From: Aliamphritea spongicola
GTDB taxonomy: Bacteria; Pseudomonadota; Gammaproteobacteria; Pseudomonadales; Balneatricaceae
Assembly: GCA_024347235.1 (NCBI GenBank)
Contig: AP025283.1
Span: 2,170,001 to 2,234,000 of the forward strand
DNA: 64,000 nucleotides
Direction: 5' to 3'
Shown here: one piece after another, positions 28,819 through 37,596 of the stretch
Numbering within the stretch: the first letter of the stretch is position 1
Layout of the letters: every line of letters starts with the position of its first letter
Notes under the pieces: generated by a model
What the model was told of the DNA's origin: nothing
Database searches by the model: none
Seen by the model: the letters and a program-made list of their open reading frames with translations, nothing else
Program-made: the position numbers and the translations under genes

Positions 28819-29827
28819 ATGAGTATAAAAACTTCTCACAGCAGGATTACTGAGCGCACTGGCCAGCGTTGCCAGCGCAGAAACAACTTTACGGGTGGCG
28901 AGCTGGTTACCGCCGACCCATACCCAGAATACCGTTGTCTGGCCGACCTGGGCCAAGTGGGTGGAAGATGCCACCGAAGGCCGGGTAAAGGTTGTGGTTG
29001 AATACGGCATGGGCCACCCGAAAACCATGTTTGAGCTGGTAGAAGATGGCGTGGTGGATGCCTCTTTCAGCTATCACGGCTATGTACCGGGCCGTTTCAA
29101 ATTAACCCAGATGGTTGAACAACCATTGCTGGGCACCAATGCCGAAGCCGCCTCCGTGGCGCACTGGCGGATTCATCAGAAGTATCTGGCCGAGGCGAAT
29201 GAGCATGATGGTCTGGAAGTGATCGGTCTGTTTACCCACGGCCCGGGTCAGATTCAGCTGGTGGAACCGATTGAATCCCTGACGGAACTGAAAGGTAAGA
29301 AGATCCGTCTGGGTGGCGGTGTGCAGGGGGAAATCGGCCATCGCATGGGTGTGACCGCTGTTGGTGCACCGGCACCAAAAGTGTATGAAATGATGCAGCA
29401 GGGCGTAATTGACGGCGTATTTATCCCGCTCATTGACCAGAAAGGCCTGCGTCTGAAAGAAGTGGCCCGCAATGTTGTCGCACTGCCAGGTGGCATGTAC
29501 ATGGGTAGCTTCTCTATCTTCATGAATCCGGACTTCCTGGATGATCTTGATCCGCAGGACCGTCAGGCGATTCTGGATGTGTCCGGTGAAAAACTGTCAG
29601 CAATGGCCGGTCGTGCCTGGGATGCCGGTGACAAAGATGGTCTGGCCGCTGCTCAGGAAGCCGGTGTTAACGTCATCATGGTGAAGCCGGATGATGCATT
29701 CGCACAGGAATTCGTCACTCTGACCAAAGGCATGGACGATGCCTTCATCGAATCGGTTGCAGACCGCGGTGTGGATACCCGCAGTGCGCTGCAGGAGCTG
29801 CGTGAAGTAGCCCGTACCTATAAGTAA
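28819..29827 (+). CDS. dctP: DctP-type TRAP transporter substrate-binding protein, frame-broken in signal peptide
   Basis: This periplasmic receptor feeds a TRAP importer. The start ATG 28819 opens MSIKT; two missing bases between about 28840 and 28890 restore a signal peptide (LLSALASVASAETTLRVASWLPP). The mature part shows WPTWAKWVEDATEGRVKVVVEYGM, a PMRLGGGVQGEI-like specificity region (KKIRLGGGVQGEIGHRMGVTAVG) with the conserved Arg, and EMMQQGVIDGVFIP. It starts a four-gene unit, dctP-dctQ-dctM-uspA. The HpaR-like site upstream suggests an aromatic acid such as HPA as ligand; that is inference. Confidence 0.92.
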
Positions 29828-29859
29828 TACGTGTAACCGACAGATGTGAGGTAACTCCT

Positions 29860-30374
29860 ATGGCATTAACTGCCTGGGTGAACGCGCATTACGAAGAGCA
29901 GGGGCCGGTTATCTGGCTGGCCTTTGCGCTTGAGCTGATTGCAGCCGTTACCCTGTTTTTCTGATGGCGCTGACCTGCGCCGATGTGATTGGCCGTTATT
30001 TCTTTGCGGATGCAGTAGACGGCACCACTGAACTGACTGAAATGGCCATTGCTGTGCTGGTATTTGCTGAAATGCCGGTGGTCACCTGGCGTGGCGGCCA
30101 CGTGGTGGTGGACATTCTCGACCGCTGGCTGGGCAGCCGGATGATTCAGATACTGGGTCTGGTATCAGTCTTACTGATCAGCGGCTCGCTGTATTTTCTG
30201 GCGGTACGGATCTGGGAGCTGGCGGCCCGTTCAATACGTCGTGGTGAAGTCACTGAGTACTTGCAGGTGCCGGTGGGCTATGTGGTGGAATACATTGCCA
30301 TCATGAGCTGGATAACCGCTGCAGCAATGCTTACCTACGGTGCCTACCGGCTGATTACTCAGCCCCGTGATTAA
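29860..30374 (+). CDS. dctQ: DctQ-type TRAP transporter small membrane subunit, frame-broken
   Basis: This is a four-helix subunit. ATG 29860 opens MALTAWVNAHYEEQGPVIWLAFALELIAAVTLF. One missing base near 29957 joins to MALTCADVIGRYFF, then ELTEMAIAVLVFAEMPVVTWRGGHVVVDIL (family motif), LVSVLLISGSLYFLAV and a last helix YIAIMSWITAAAMLTYG. It lies 32 bases after dctP. Length after repair, about 172 residues, is normal for DctQ. Confidence 0.9.
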
Positions 30375-30433
30375 GATAGGCATTAAGGCAGACAGTTCAG
30401 AATTAGCGCCACTGGCGCATGGGGTATTCACTC

Positions 30434-31759
30434 ATGATGATTGCATTAACCGGCTTTTTATCCTGCTGGCGATGATCGTTATCGTCCGGGTACCCATTGC
30501 ATTTGCGATGGGGCTGGTGGGTTTTTCGGCTTTGCATTTCTGCAGGGCCTGACGTTCGACAATATGCTGGATTTCCGCTGGACCGGCGCGTTATCCATGG
30601 CTTCTAAGCGGGTAATTGATACGGCACAGGAATACAGCCTGTCCGTGATTCCGCTGTTTATTCTGATGGGCAACCTGGTGACGAAATCAGGTCTGTCTCA
30701 GGAACTGTACCGGGCATCTTAGGCCTTTCTGGGCCACCGTAAGGGCGGCCTTTCAATGGCGACGGTGGTTGCCTGTGGGGATTCTCGGCGATCTGTGGCT
30801 CCAGTCTGGCGACCTCGGCGACCATGGCTAAGGTTGCCATGCCGCCAATGCGTCAGTATGGCTATGCGGATTCACTGGCCACCGCTTCGATTGCTGCCGG
30901 TGGCACCTTGGGCATTCTGATTCCTCCCAGTGTAATTCTGGTGATTTATGGCCTGCTGACAGAAACGAGTATCCGCGAGCTGTTTGCCGCTGGCTTTATA
31001 CCCGGCATGTTGGGCATTCTGTTGTATTTGGGTGCGGTGCGGTACGTAGTCTGGCGTGATCCGGAGGCGGGCCCCTGTGGCGAGAAATTCAGCTGGCCTG
31101 AACGGCTGGAAGCATTGAATGGCGTCTGGGGTGTGCTGATTCTGTTCAGCGTGGTGATGGGCGGTATTTATCTGGGCATCTTCACCCCAACAGAAGCGGC
31201 AGGCATCGGTGCCGGTGGTGCATTTCTGATTGCTTTAATGCGCCGCAGCCTTAACTGGGGCAGCCTGTTTGAGATTCTTACGGATACAGCGCGTACCTCA
31301 GCCATGTTGTTTGCGGTATTAATCGGCGCGCTGATTTTCTCCAACTTCATTAACCGTGCGGGATTGCCCGCAGACTTGCTGGCCATGGTGAACAGTCTGG
31401 AGCTGTCTCCGATGCTGGTGATCGTGTTTATTCTGCTGATCTACATTGTGCTGGGTATGGTGTTCGAAAGTCTCTCGATGCTGTTGCTGACGGTGCCGAT
31501 CTTCTTCCCGCTGGTGCAAAGCATGGGCTTTGATCTGGTGTGGTTCGGCATCGTAGTGGTGGTGGTTACTGAAATCAGCCTGATAACGCCACCGGTAGGG
31601 ATGAACGTGTTTGTGCTCAGTGCGGTATTAAGGGACGTGAAGGCCGGTACCATTTTCAAAGGGGTTACCCCGTTCTGGTGTGCCGACATTATCCGTCTGG
31701 TGCTCATTACTGCCGTTTCATCCGTTGCACTGTTCCTGCCGGAACTGCTGTACCGCTAG
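30434..31759 (+). CDS. dctM: DctM-type TRAP transporter large membrane subunit, frame-broken and with an in-frame TAG
   Basis: This is the main permease subunit. Repaired pieces carry ILLAMIVIVRVPIAFAMGLVG, YSLSVIPLFILMGNLVTKSG, FSAICGSSLATSATMAKVAMPPM (family signature), AAGGTLGILIPPSVILVIYGL and EISLITPPVGMNVFVL. Missing bases lie near 30455, 30527 and 30780. In addition a TAG at 30720-30722 interrupts ELYRAS-stop-AFLGHRKGG, a conserved block where relatives have an amino acid. That needs a base change, not a deletion. The restored length of about 442 residues is slightly above the usual DctM size. Confidence 0.9.
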
Positions 31760-31779
31760 CAGCACAAAAGGAGTGATAC

Positions 31780-32262
31780 ATGATTAACCGAATGAAAAAG
31801 GTGCTGTATGCATCGGATATGGAAGAAGGCTCCCGGCCGGCACTGCGGGCAGCAGTGGCGGTGACCGGCGGCCATCCGGCGGAAATTACCTATCTGCACG
31901 TGCTGGCGTCCACCCATAAAGACAACATGGTACTGCAGACGTTGCTGAAAGATGACGACATGCGGGACATGTACCAGCAGAGCCTGACGGACCTGAAGCA
32001 CAAGCTGGAACAGCGGATTGCGGGTTTTCTGGCGGATGAGTCTGCCGACAGCCCGTTGCCTGATGCACTGGAAGTGAACTCAGTCATCACTGAAGGCACA
32101 CCGTGGAAAGCTATCGTTAAGCAGGCGGCTGCCATGGAGGCAGATGTGATTGTGATGGGAACCCGTACTCATTCCACCCTGGGCAGGGTGATCCTGGGTT
32201 CAACCGCTACCAAGGTGATGCAGAATGCCGGGCGACCGGTATTAATTGTGCCGCTGGATTAG
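31780..32262 (+). CDS. UspA-type protein linked to the TRAP transporter
   Basis: The intact 160-residue frame opens INRMKKVLYASDMEEGSRPALRAAVAV. It contains a coiled central part (RDMYQQSLTDLKHKLEQRIAGF) and ends with MEADVIVMGTRTHSTLGRVILGSTATKVM and PVLIVPLD, the Usp ATP-binding signature G-x2-G-x9-G-(S/T). It starts 20 bases after dctM. Usp proteins attached to TRAP operons (TeaD in Halomonas) bind ATP and modulate transport; the same is inferred here. It is the better-preserved relative of the protein at 7844. Confidence 0.9.
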   Translation: MINRMKKVLYASDMEEGSRPALRAAVAVTGGHPAEITYLHVLASTHKDNMVLQTLLKDDDMRDMYQQSLTDLKHKLEQRIAGFLADESADSPLPDALEVNSVITEGTPWKAIVKQAAAMEADVIVMGTRTHSTLGRVILGSTATKVMQNAGRPVLIVPLD

Positions 32263-32371
32263 TCGTTGTAAGCCATTTTGTTCCGGCCTTTTCAGGCTGT
32301 GCTATGTTTAATACTGTTCATTTGGAGCACATAAATTGCCCGGTGAGCGGTATTTAACATAGTGGCGCAAG

Positions 32372-33189
32372 ATGGAATCGATGGTTATGGATGACTTCAG
32401 AGCAACAGCTAAACTCCCCGTCTTAGAAATTTTTCACCGTGCGTTTGCATTGCCAGTCACGCATTTCAAAATGCTGTTACTGTACGGTATGCCGGCTATT
32501 CTGTGCATTGTGGTTGCTCAGTTTGCTATTGCCACTCTCCATGAACTGAGTAGCTCCAGTTCACTCTTCATATATATTTTCATAGGTTTGTTGATACTAA
32601 ACCTTAGCATTCCTCTGGTCGTGGTCAGTTATCACCGGATTTTTCTGCTTGATGAAGAAGTCGCTTCTAAAGCAAGAGTATTCCGCTGGACCATGACCGA
32701 GATGCGATTTGTCATCTGGTGGGTGTTAATTGGAATTGCTGCAATGGTGGTTACTTCACCTTTATGATGTTGATACTTCCGGTTATGACCGGTGTTTGGA
32801 ATCCGCTATCCGGTAACTTGTATGTTCTCTGGTTACAGACATATCTTATCTATCTGCCTTTTATTTATCTGTTCGTCCGCTGTGTACTGATATTCCCGGC
32901 AATTGCTATAGATGCGGAGGAGCGGGGGCCAGTAATGGCCTGGAGGTTGAGCAAAGGGAATGGCTGGCGTTTAGTTTTCCTGATTGCTTTGTTACCGATG
33001 CTGACTGATCTTCTTGGCATAGCGCTGCTGGATTACGCCGGAGCAGTGGCAGAAGCGTTACAGATAGTTGTCTGGGCTGTGTGTGGGGTAATAGAAGTAG
33101 GCCTGATATCTCTCAGTTATGCCTGGCTTCGGGATAACAATTCAACAGCTGAAGATGAGGTGCTGCATGATATTGCTGACTCGGTTTAA
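32372..33189 (+). CDS. Multi-pass membrane protein of unknown function, paralogue 1, frame-broken
   Basis: About six hydrophobic segments are visible (MLLLYGMPAILCIVVAQFAI; LFIYIFIGLLILNLSIPLVVV; VIWWVLIGIAAMVV; LWLQTYLIYLPFIYLFV; LVFLIALLPMLTDLLGIALL; ALQIVVWAVCGVIEVGLISLSY). The end is SYAWLRDNNS. Motifs shared with the next gene are HRIFLLDEEV, RVFRWTMTEMRF, RC/WVLI-PAIAID, NGWRL and SYAWLRD. One missing base near 32757 joins the frames into about 273 residues. The start could be ATG 32372 or 32387. No transport or enzyme family is recognised. It probably arose with the next gene by tandem duplication. Confidence 0.7.
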
Positions 33190-33339
33190 GAACCTGACAC
33201 AGAAGAAAACTGTTTTGCAGCTGATCAAATATATAACCGTTAGATAACTATGCCGCTTTATTGGTCTTCTCTGGCATGAAGACAGGTCACGTAAGGAAGC
33301 TGTTTGTGACCGGGTAACGGCAAAGGACAATTGTGACTC

Positions 33340-34111
33340 ATGGACAATATCAGGAAATCTAAAAACTGCCGGTTCTGGCAATCTTCTGTGAAGCACTTCT
33401 TCTGCCTCAAAAACATTTTAATTTGTTGATTCGTTATGGTCTGCCGGTCCTGATTTTAGGGATCCTGTCGGCAACAGTGTCGTCATTCAGTTCTTACGGT
33501 GGAAGCGATATAGGATTCTTTGAGGGCATCTTCAGCCTGGGGTTCGCTCTGAGTCTGGTGATGGGGGTGTGAGTTGTCACCGGGTCTTTTATTGGATCGC
33601 GATGTTGTGCTTAAAACCCCAGTGTTACGTTGGACCATGCGGGAAACACGCTATTTAATTGGCTGGATTACGATTGGTGTGATCGCGTTAGCCATAGGGC
33701 TGTCGGTAATGCCACTTGTTGTACCAATGCTGGATAACCTTTCAAATTCCGCTGGCAATGATGGAGTTCAGTACTGGTTAGTTTCCAATGTTCTGTATCT
33801 GCCCCTGATGTATATTGTTTCCCGCTGGATGCTGATACTTCCAGCCATTGCCGTTGACTCCTCAAGACAGAGAATGGGGCTGCATGGGCGCTAAGCAAAA
33901 ATAACGGCTGGCGTCTGACAGTATTGATTTGTTTACCGGCTTTTTGTCTGGTCAGTTGTTCACCCTGCTTGAGTCGTTTGAAACTTTTACGCTGTATATT
34001 CTGCAATATTTCTTATGGTTATTTCTGGGGGTGATTGAACTGGGAATTCTGTCACTCAGCTATGCCTGGCTCCGGGATAAAAGTTCACTTGAAGCACAAA
34101 AACACGGTTGA
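33340..34111 (+). CDS. Multi-pass membrane protein of unknown function, paralogue 2, heavily frame-broken
   Basis: Five missing bases (near 33366 in an A run, 33570, 33588, 33877 and 33945) restore a protein co-linear with the preceding gene. It reads LPVLAIFCEALLLPQKHFNLLIRYGLPVL, SCHRVFLLDRDVVLKTPVLRWTMRETRYLIGW, YLPLMYIVSRWMLILPAIAVDS, GAAWALSKNNGWRL and SLSYAWLRDKSSLEAQKHG. ATG 33340 opens MDNIRKSKK. Break density here is high even for this window, so a true pseudogene is possible, though each break fits a simple missing base. Function is unknown. Confidence 0.62.
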
Positions 34112-34126
34112 TGCTCAAAAGCCGGT

Positions 34127-35327
34127 TTAATGATTCCGGCTAAGCAGAAAGGCTCCCGCAACAAACATCACCAGCGTGGCTGCCAGCCATACTGTTCCCA
34201 GTTCTAAAATCAGTGACGCAATCTGGGTGACCAGCGCGCCGGTGATCAGTTGTATAAAGCCCAGTAAACCGGAAGCTGCTCCCGGGGCGATGTCGCTGCT
34301 GGCAATGGCGGCGGACTGGTTATTGGGCTGACTGAGCCCGCGGCCATAGGTATAGAGCGCCATCGGCAGGAAGAGTAGAAGATAGCTGAGTGTGGCGGCT
34401 GAAAGACCTGCGATCATTAATCCTGCTAACAGGCTGAGCGCCGCACAGCCTGAAACAGCATTCCCCAGAAATATCATCCGTGCAATGCCAAGGTTTGCCG
34501 AGAGTCTTGCGGCGGTAAAGCTACCTGCCATAAAGCCCAGCGCGACGATTAAAAACCAGTTACCGAAGTCCGCTGAAGTACCCTGCATCTGGTTGGCAAC
34601 TATGTAGGGGTAGTCCCGATGAACAGGTAAAAACCGCAGGCAATCAGGGTGGCTGAGGCACTGTAACGGAGGTAGCTGCGGTTACAGATCAGTTGCTTAT
34701 AGCGCTGTAAAACAGTGCTGATTCGAATGCTGGTGGTCAGGTTGATGGCGGTTTCAGGAATGATGAGTAATACGATAAGCCAGGAGACACTGCTCAGCAA
34801 CAGTGAGAAGTGAAACAGCACCTGCCAGCCAAACAGTAGGTTAAGCTGGCCGCCCAGTGTCGGGGCAACGGCCTGTGCCAGTGCAATAGACAGGGTGATG
34901 TAGCCAATCTTGCCGGCTGCCTGGGAGCGGCTGTAACAATCCAGCATGATGGTGCGAGCGAGCACCATGCCGGTACAGCCCCGGCGGCCTGTAACACCCG
35001 GGCGAGCAGTAACGACTGCAGGTCATCAGCAAATGCCCCCAGCAAACAGCCAACGAAGTGCAGGGCGATGCCGGCTAGCAATACAGGTTTTCGGCCAAAG
35101 CGGTCTGCCAGCGGGCCACAGATTAACTGGCCGAATGCCAGAGTCAGCAGATACAGGGTCAGGCTGAGCTGCACTTCATCGGTACTGACATTCAGGTCGG
35201 CAGCAATGTCCGGCAGGGCGGGCATCAAAATGTTCAGCGCCACCGGGCTGACCATCGACATGACTGTAAACCAGGCGATACCGGGGAGTTGTCCGGTTGC
35301 CGGGTTTTGTTGTGTCGCCGTGGTCAT
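34127..35327 (-). CDS. MFS drug-resistance-type transporter (Bcr/CflA family), frame-broken
   Basis: Twelve-helix MFS features are visible: the N-terminal SPVALNILMPALPDIAADLNVSTDEVQ, QLICGPLADRFGRKPVLLAGI (motif A between helices 2 and 3), LLLARVLQAAG and ALAQAVAPTLGGQL. The last half is YIVANQMQGTSADFGNWFLIVALGFMAGS. Missing bases near 34978 and 34600 restore about 400 residues. Its start is just 2 bases before the GlcG-like stop, so the genes are coupled in an hpaD-glcG-MFS unit. A role in exporting an aromatic acid or toxic intermediate is inferred from position. Confidence 0.88.
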
Positions 35328-35328
35328 A

Positions 35329-35755
35329 TCATTGGCTCTGTAATTCAGGAAGGGCAGCGATGCCGGCAGCGGCACAGGCCTGATCCTGGGCTTCACTGGC
35401 GCCGGATACGCCAACAGCACCAACCAACTGACCGTTGTACGTTACAGGCAGGCCGCCGCCGAACAACACCATGTCTGGCTGTTGGGTAAGGCCGGATAGC
35501 AGGTGGGGTTTATCCGCCAGCCGCTGTTGCCACAGGTGGGTACCGAAGCCAAAACTGACGGCGGTGTATGCCTTTACGTGCGATGTCTGTGGATGGCAGC
35601 GGGGCGTGATTAATCCGTTGCATGGCCAGCGGGTTGCCGTGTCGGTCCAGTACACACACGCAGATTTTCAGATTATGTTCGCTGGCATACCGGCAGGTGG
35701 CCTGGCAGATCTGTGAGGCACTTTCCCAGCTAAGGGATGTTTCTTCGGTGAGCAT
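35329..35755 (-). CDS. GlcG/HbpS-family small protein, frame-broken
   Basis: Two halves, LSWESASQICQATCRYASEHNLKICVCVLDRHGNPLAMQRINHA and KAYTAVSFGFGTHLWQQRL ... FGGGLPVTYNGQLVGAVGVSGAS, join after two missing bases near 35585 (DIARRKAYTAVSF is expected). About 143 residues matches the GlcG/HbpS/PduO-C family. Some members bind haem or cobalamin and others have no defined activity. It sits directly between hpaD and the MFS gene. Its role in HPA metabolism is unknown. Confidence 0.8.
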
Positions 35756-35819
35756 GACTGTTTCCACGTATAAAAATGGCCGGGCAGTCAGGCTGGCCGG
35801 CCATTCAGTGTTGTATGTA

Positions 35820-36668
35820 TTACAGGCTGAATACGACGTTCACCTGACCGGTACCGGAGCTTGGGAAGTATTCACCGATGACTTCGCCTTTACCCTGATA
35901 TTCATCCCAACCCAGTGCGCCGAACAGCATGGCGGTGTCGTGCATGCCACCTTCACCGGAACACAGTTGGGCATAATCAGGCAGCATCTTCAGGAAAGTG
36001 CTGATGTCACCCTGTTGCCACAGATCCAGTACCCGCAGATCCACCTGACGGTTGAATTCTTTAGAGATGGTGAAGGTGCCGTTGTTGGCTTCGTAATCGT
36101 CATTGTCCCAGATCCGGTGAGACAGGGAACCGGAGGCCAGCAGCATGACGTTGCTGTCACTGGCTTCAATGGCTTCACGAATGGCTTCACCCAGAAGCTT
36201 GGAAGATTCCAGGCTGTGTACGGTACACCAGCCGGCAACTGAAACCACTTTAAGGTCTGATTCCGGGTTCATAGCGCATCGGCACTAAGGTGCCGTATTC
36301 CAGATCCAGTGTTTCTACCTGATGTGACAGGGTAAATACGCCTTTTTCGGTGGCTTTTTCGGCGATCAGGTCGCCAAGTGCCGGGTTACCCTTGTATTCG
36401 TATTCCAGGTTCTGAATGAAGTGCGGGAACTCGTGGCTGGTGAAGCTGCCTTTGAAGTGTTCCCTGAATTTACGTGATAGCCGGCATTTACCAGCCAGTG
36501 AGTGTCTATGACCACAACGGTGTCAGCACCGGCTTCGCGGGCGCGGCGGGCAATTTCTTTGTGGCCGTCAATGGCTTGCTGGCGGCAGCCTTCCAGTTTA
36601 CCCGGACGTTCAGAAAGCAGCATGGTTGGAACATGGGTGATTTTTGCCGCGAGTACAATTTTTCCCAT
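35820..36668 (-). CDS. hpaD: HpaD, 3,4-dihydroxyphenylacetate 2,3-dioxygenase (LigB superfamily), frame-broken
   Basis: This non-haem iron extradiol enzyme opens the ring of homoprotocatechuate. The start reads MGKIVLAAKITHVPTMLLSERPGK, with the active-site His in KITHVP, then AIDGHKEIARR and VVIDTHWLVN. After repair come FTSHEFPHFIQNLEYEYKGNP, ASGSLSHRIWD and GEGGMHDTAMLFGALGWDEYQG, ending SSGTGQVNVVFSL. All match E. coli HpaD in order. One base is missing near 36475 and two near 36275 (TATATG reduced to TATG). ATG 36668 is the first of a three-gene unit and lies 79 bases from an HpaR-like palindrome. Confidence 0.94.
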
Positions 36669-36746
36669 TGGAGACCTCTCAATCGTGTTTATTCTTTTAA
36701 AAGTAGTGTCAAAGGGTGACAAGTTAAAATCAGTATATAGTTATTA

Positions 36747-36762
36747 AGTTAATATGTTAACT
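36747..36762. promoter_or_regulatory. HpaR-like site upstream of hpaD
   Basis: AGTTAATATGTTAACT holds TTAATATGTTAA (36749-36760), about 80 bases before the hpaD start. Confidence 0.65.
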
Positions 36763-36813
36763 AATTTTATATAGTCAACGATCTGAAAATTGATCTGCAT
36801 TAGTAATTCAGGG

Positions 36814-36847
36814 AAAAGTACAAGAGATAAGGCTGAAAGTACCAAAG
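36814..36847. promoter_or_regulatory. Direct repeats AAAAGTACAAG / GAAAGTACCAA upstream of hpaD (candidate HpaA site)
   Basis: The two copies start at 36814 and 36835, a 21-base step (two helical turns) typical of AraC-family direct repeats. They resemble elements at 18067, 18106 and 19236. They lie upstream of the HpaR-like site, where an activator would be expected. Confidence 0.5.
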
Positions 36848-36874
36848 GCGCGGGTACCGGTGATTGGTAAGGCT

Positions 36875-36903
36875 ACCATCCGGTTGTGAAACAGCCGGAT
36901 GGT
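36875..36903. terminator. Strong hairpin downstream of hpaR
   Basis: ACCATCCGGTTGT and ACAGCCGGATGGT pair over 13 positions (one T-G) around a GAA loop. It lies 40 bases after the hpaR stop on the minus strand. No T-run follows on either strand, so termination is probable but not proven. Confidence 0.5.
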
Positions 36904-36941
36904 TGGGCGGAGGTGAGCCTGAACGGGATGTCGTAGCTGAT

Positions 36942-37364
36942 TCAGGGCTCCAACTCAGAAAGCTCTTTAAGCATGCTCATCAGTTCTTCCAGTTTTTCTT
37001 CGCTGTAGCGGTTAATGAATGCAGCATAAGCGGCTTCCACTTCAGGGCTCAGGCGTTCGAACAGGTCATAGGCTTTGTCAGTCAGGCTGATCAGCGCCCG
37101 GCGCTGGTCTTCATGGCATTTACGGCGCTGGATATAACCCTGCTGGGCCAGGCGTTTCAGAATACCGGTCAGGCTGGGGCTGAGAATGCAGCAACGTTTG
37201 GCCAGTTCCTTGGACTCCAGCTCCTTATAGTTATACAGCGCCCGCAGGATTCGCCATTGCTGTTCCGTTAAAGAGTTGTCATGTAACAGCGGGCGGAAAA
37301 ACAGCATGGTGGCTTCCCGTGCCCGGAGAAGTTGAAGGGGTAATGAGTCTTCAAACTTGCGCAT
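36942..37364 (-). CDS. hpaR: HpaR, MarR-family repressor of the HPA degradation genes
   Basis: The intact 140-residue winged-helix protein begins LPLQLLRAREATMLFFRPLLHDNSLTEQQWRILRALY. Its recognition region is ELAKRCCILSPSLTGILKRLAQQGYIQRRKCHEDQRRALISLT, typical of HpaR/HomR, which releases DNA when HPA-pathway aromatics bind. It is monocistronic. Its promoter carries TTAATGTATTAAC 20 bases upstream of the start, consistent with autoregulation. Ten more copies of that motif occur across the cluster. Confidence 0.93.
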   Translation of the reverse strand: MRKFEDSLPLQLLRAREATMLFFRPLLHDNSLTEQQWRILRALYNYKELESKELAKRCCILSPSLTGILKRLAQQGYIQRRKCHEDQRRALISLTDKAYDLFERLSPEVEAAYAAFINRYSEEKLEELMSMLKELSELEP

Positions 37365-37383
37365 ATGTCATCGCTTAAAAGTA

Positions 37384-37397
37384 ATTAATGTATTAAC
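37384..37397. promoter_or_regulatory. HpaR-like site upstream of hpaR
   Basis: ATTAATGTATTAAC, about 20 bases before the hpaR start codon, is well placed for autorepression. Confidence 0.6.
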
Positions 37398-37569
37398 AAA
37401 GATGGTATCGGGGCCACTCTTCAAAGTAAACGGCACCGGGCGGTGGGAGCCGGTATAAATGGTCGTAATGGTGAATAAATCCGCATTTTTATATGTATGG
37501 CGCATGATGGAAATAATCATTATGCATTAGATGAATGTTCAGTCAGTGGATACAGTGAATACTGAACTA

Positions 37570-37583
37570 CTTAATATATTTAC
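37570..37583. promoter_or_regulatory. Weaker HpaR-like site at the start of the second dioxygenase gene
   Basis: TTAATATATTTA (37571-37582) matches at 11 of 12 core positions. It lies 14 bases before the preferred start ATG 37597. Confidence 0.4.
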
Positions 37584-37596
37584 TGATGAGGTGCTT

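Noticed and set aside
29108-29130. TGGTTGAACAACCA palindrome resembling the ATCAACC/GGTTGAT operator
   Set aside because: It lies inside the dctP coding region, has a different spacer and no relation to a promoter; likely chance.
30720-30722. Amber recoding (for example pyrrolysine-like) in dctM
   Set aside because: There is only one TAG, no stem-loop or other support, and other genes in the window end with TAG normally.
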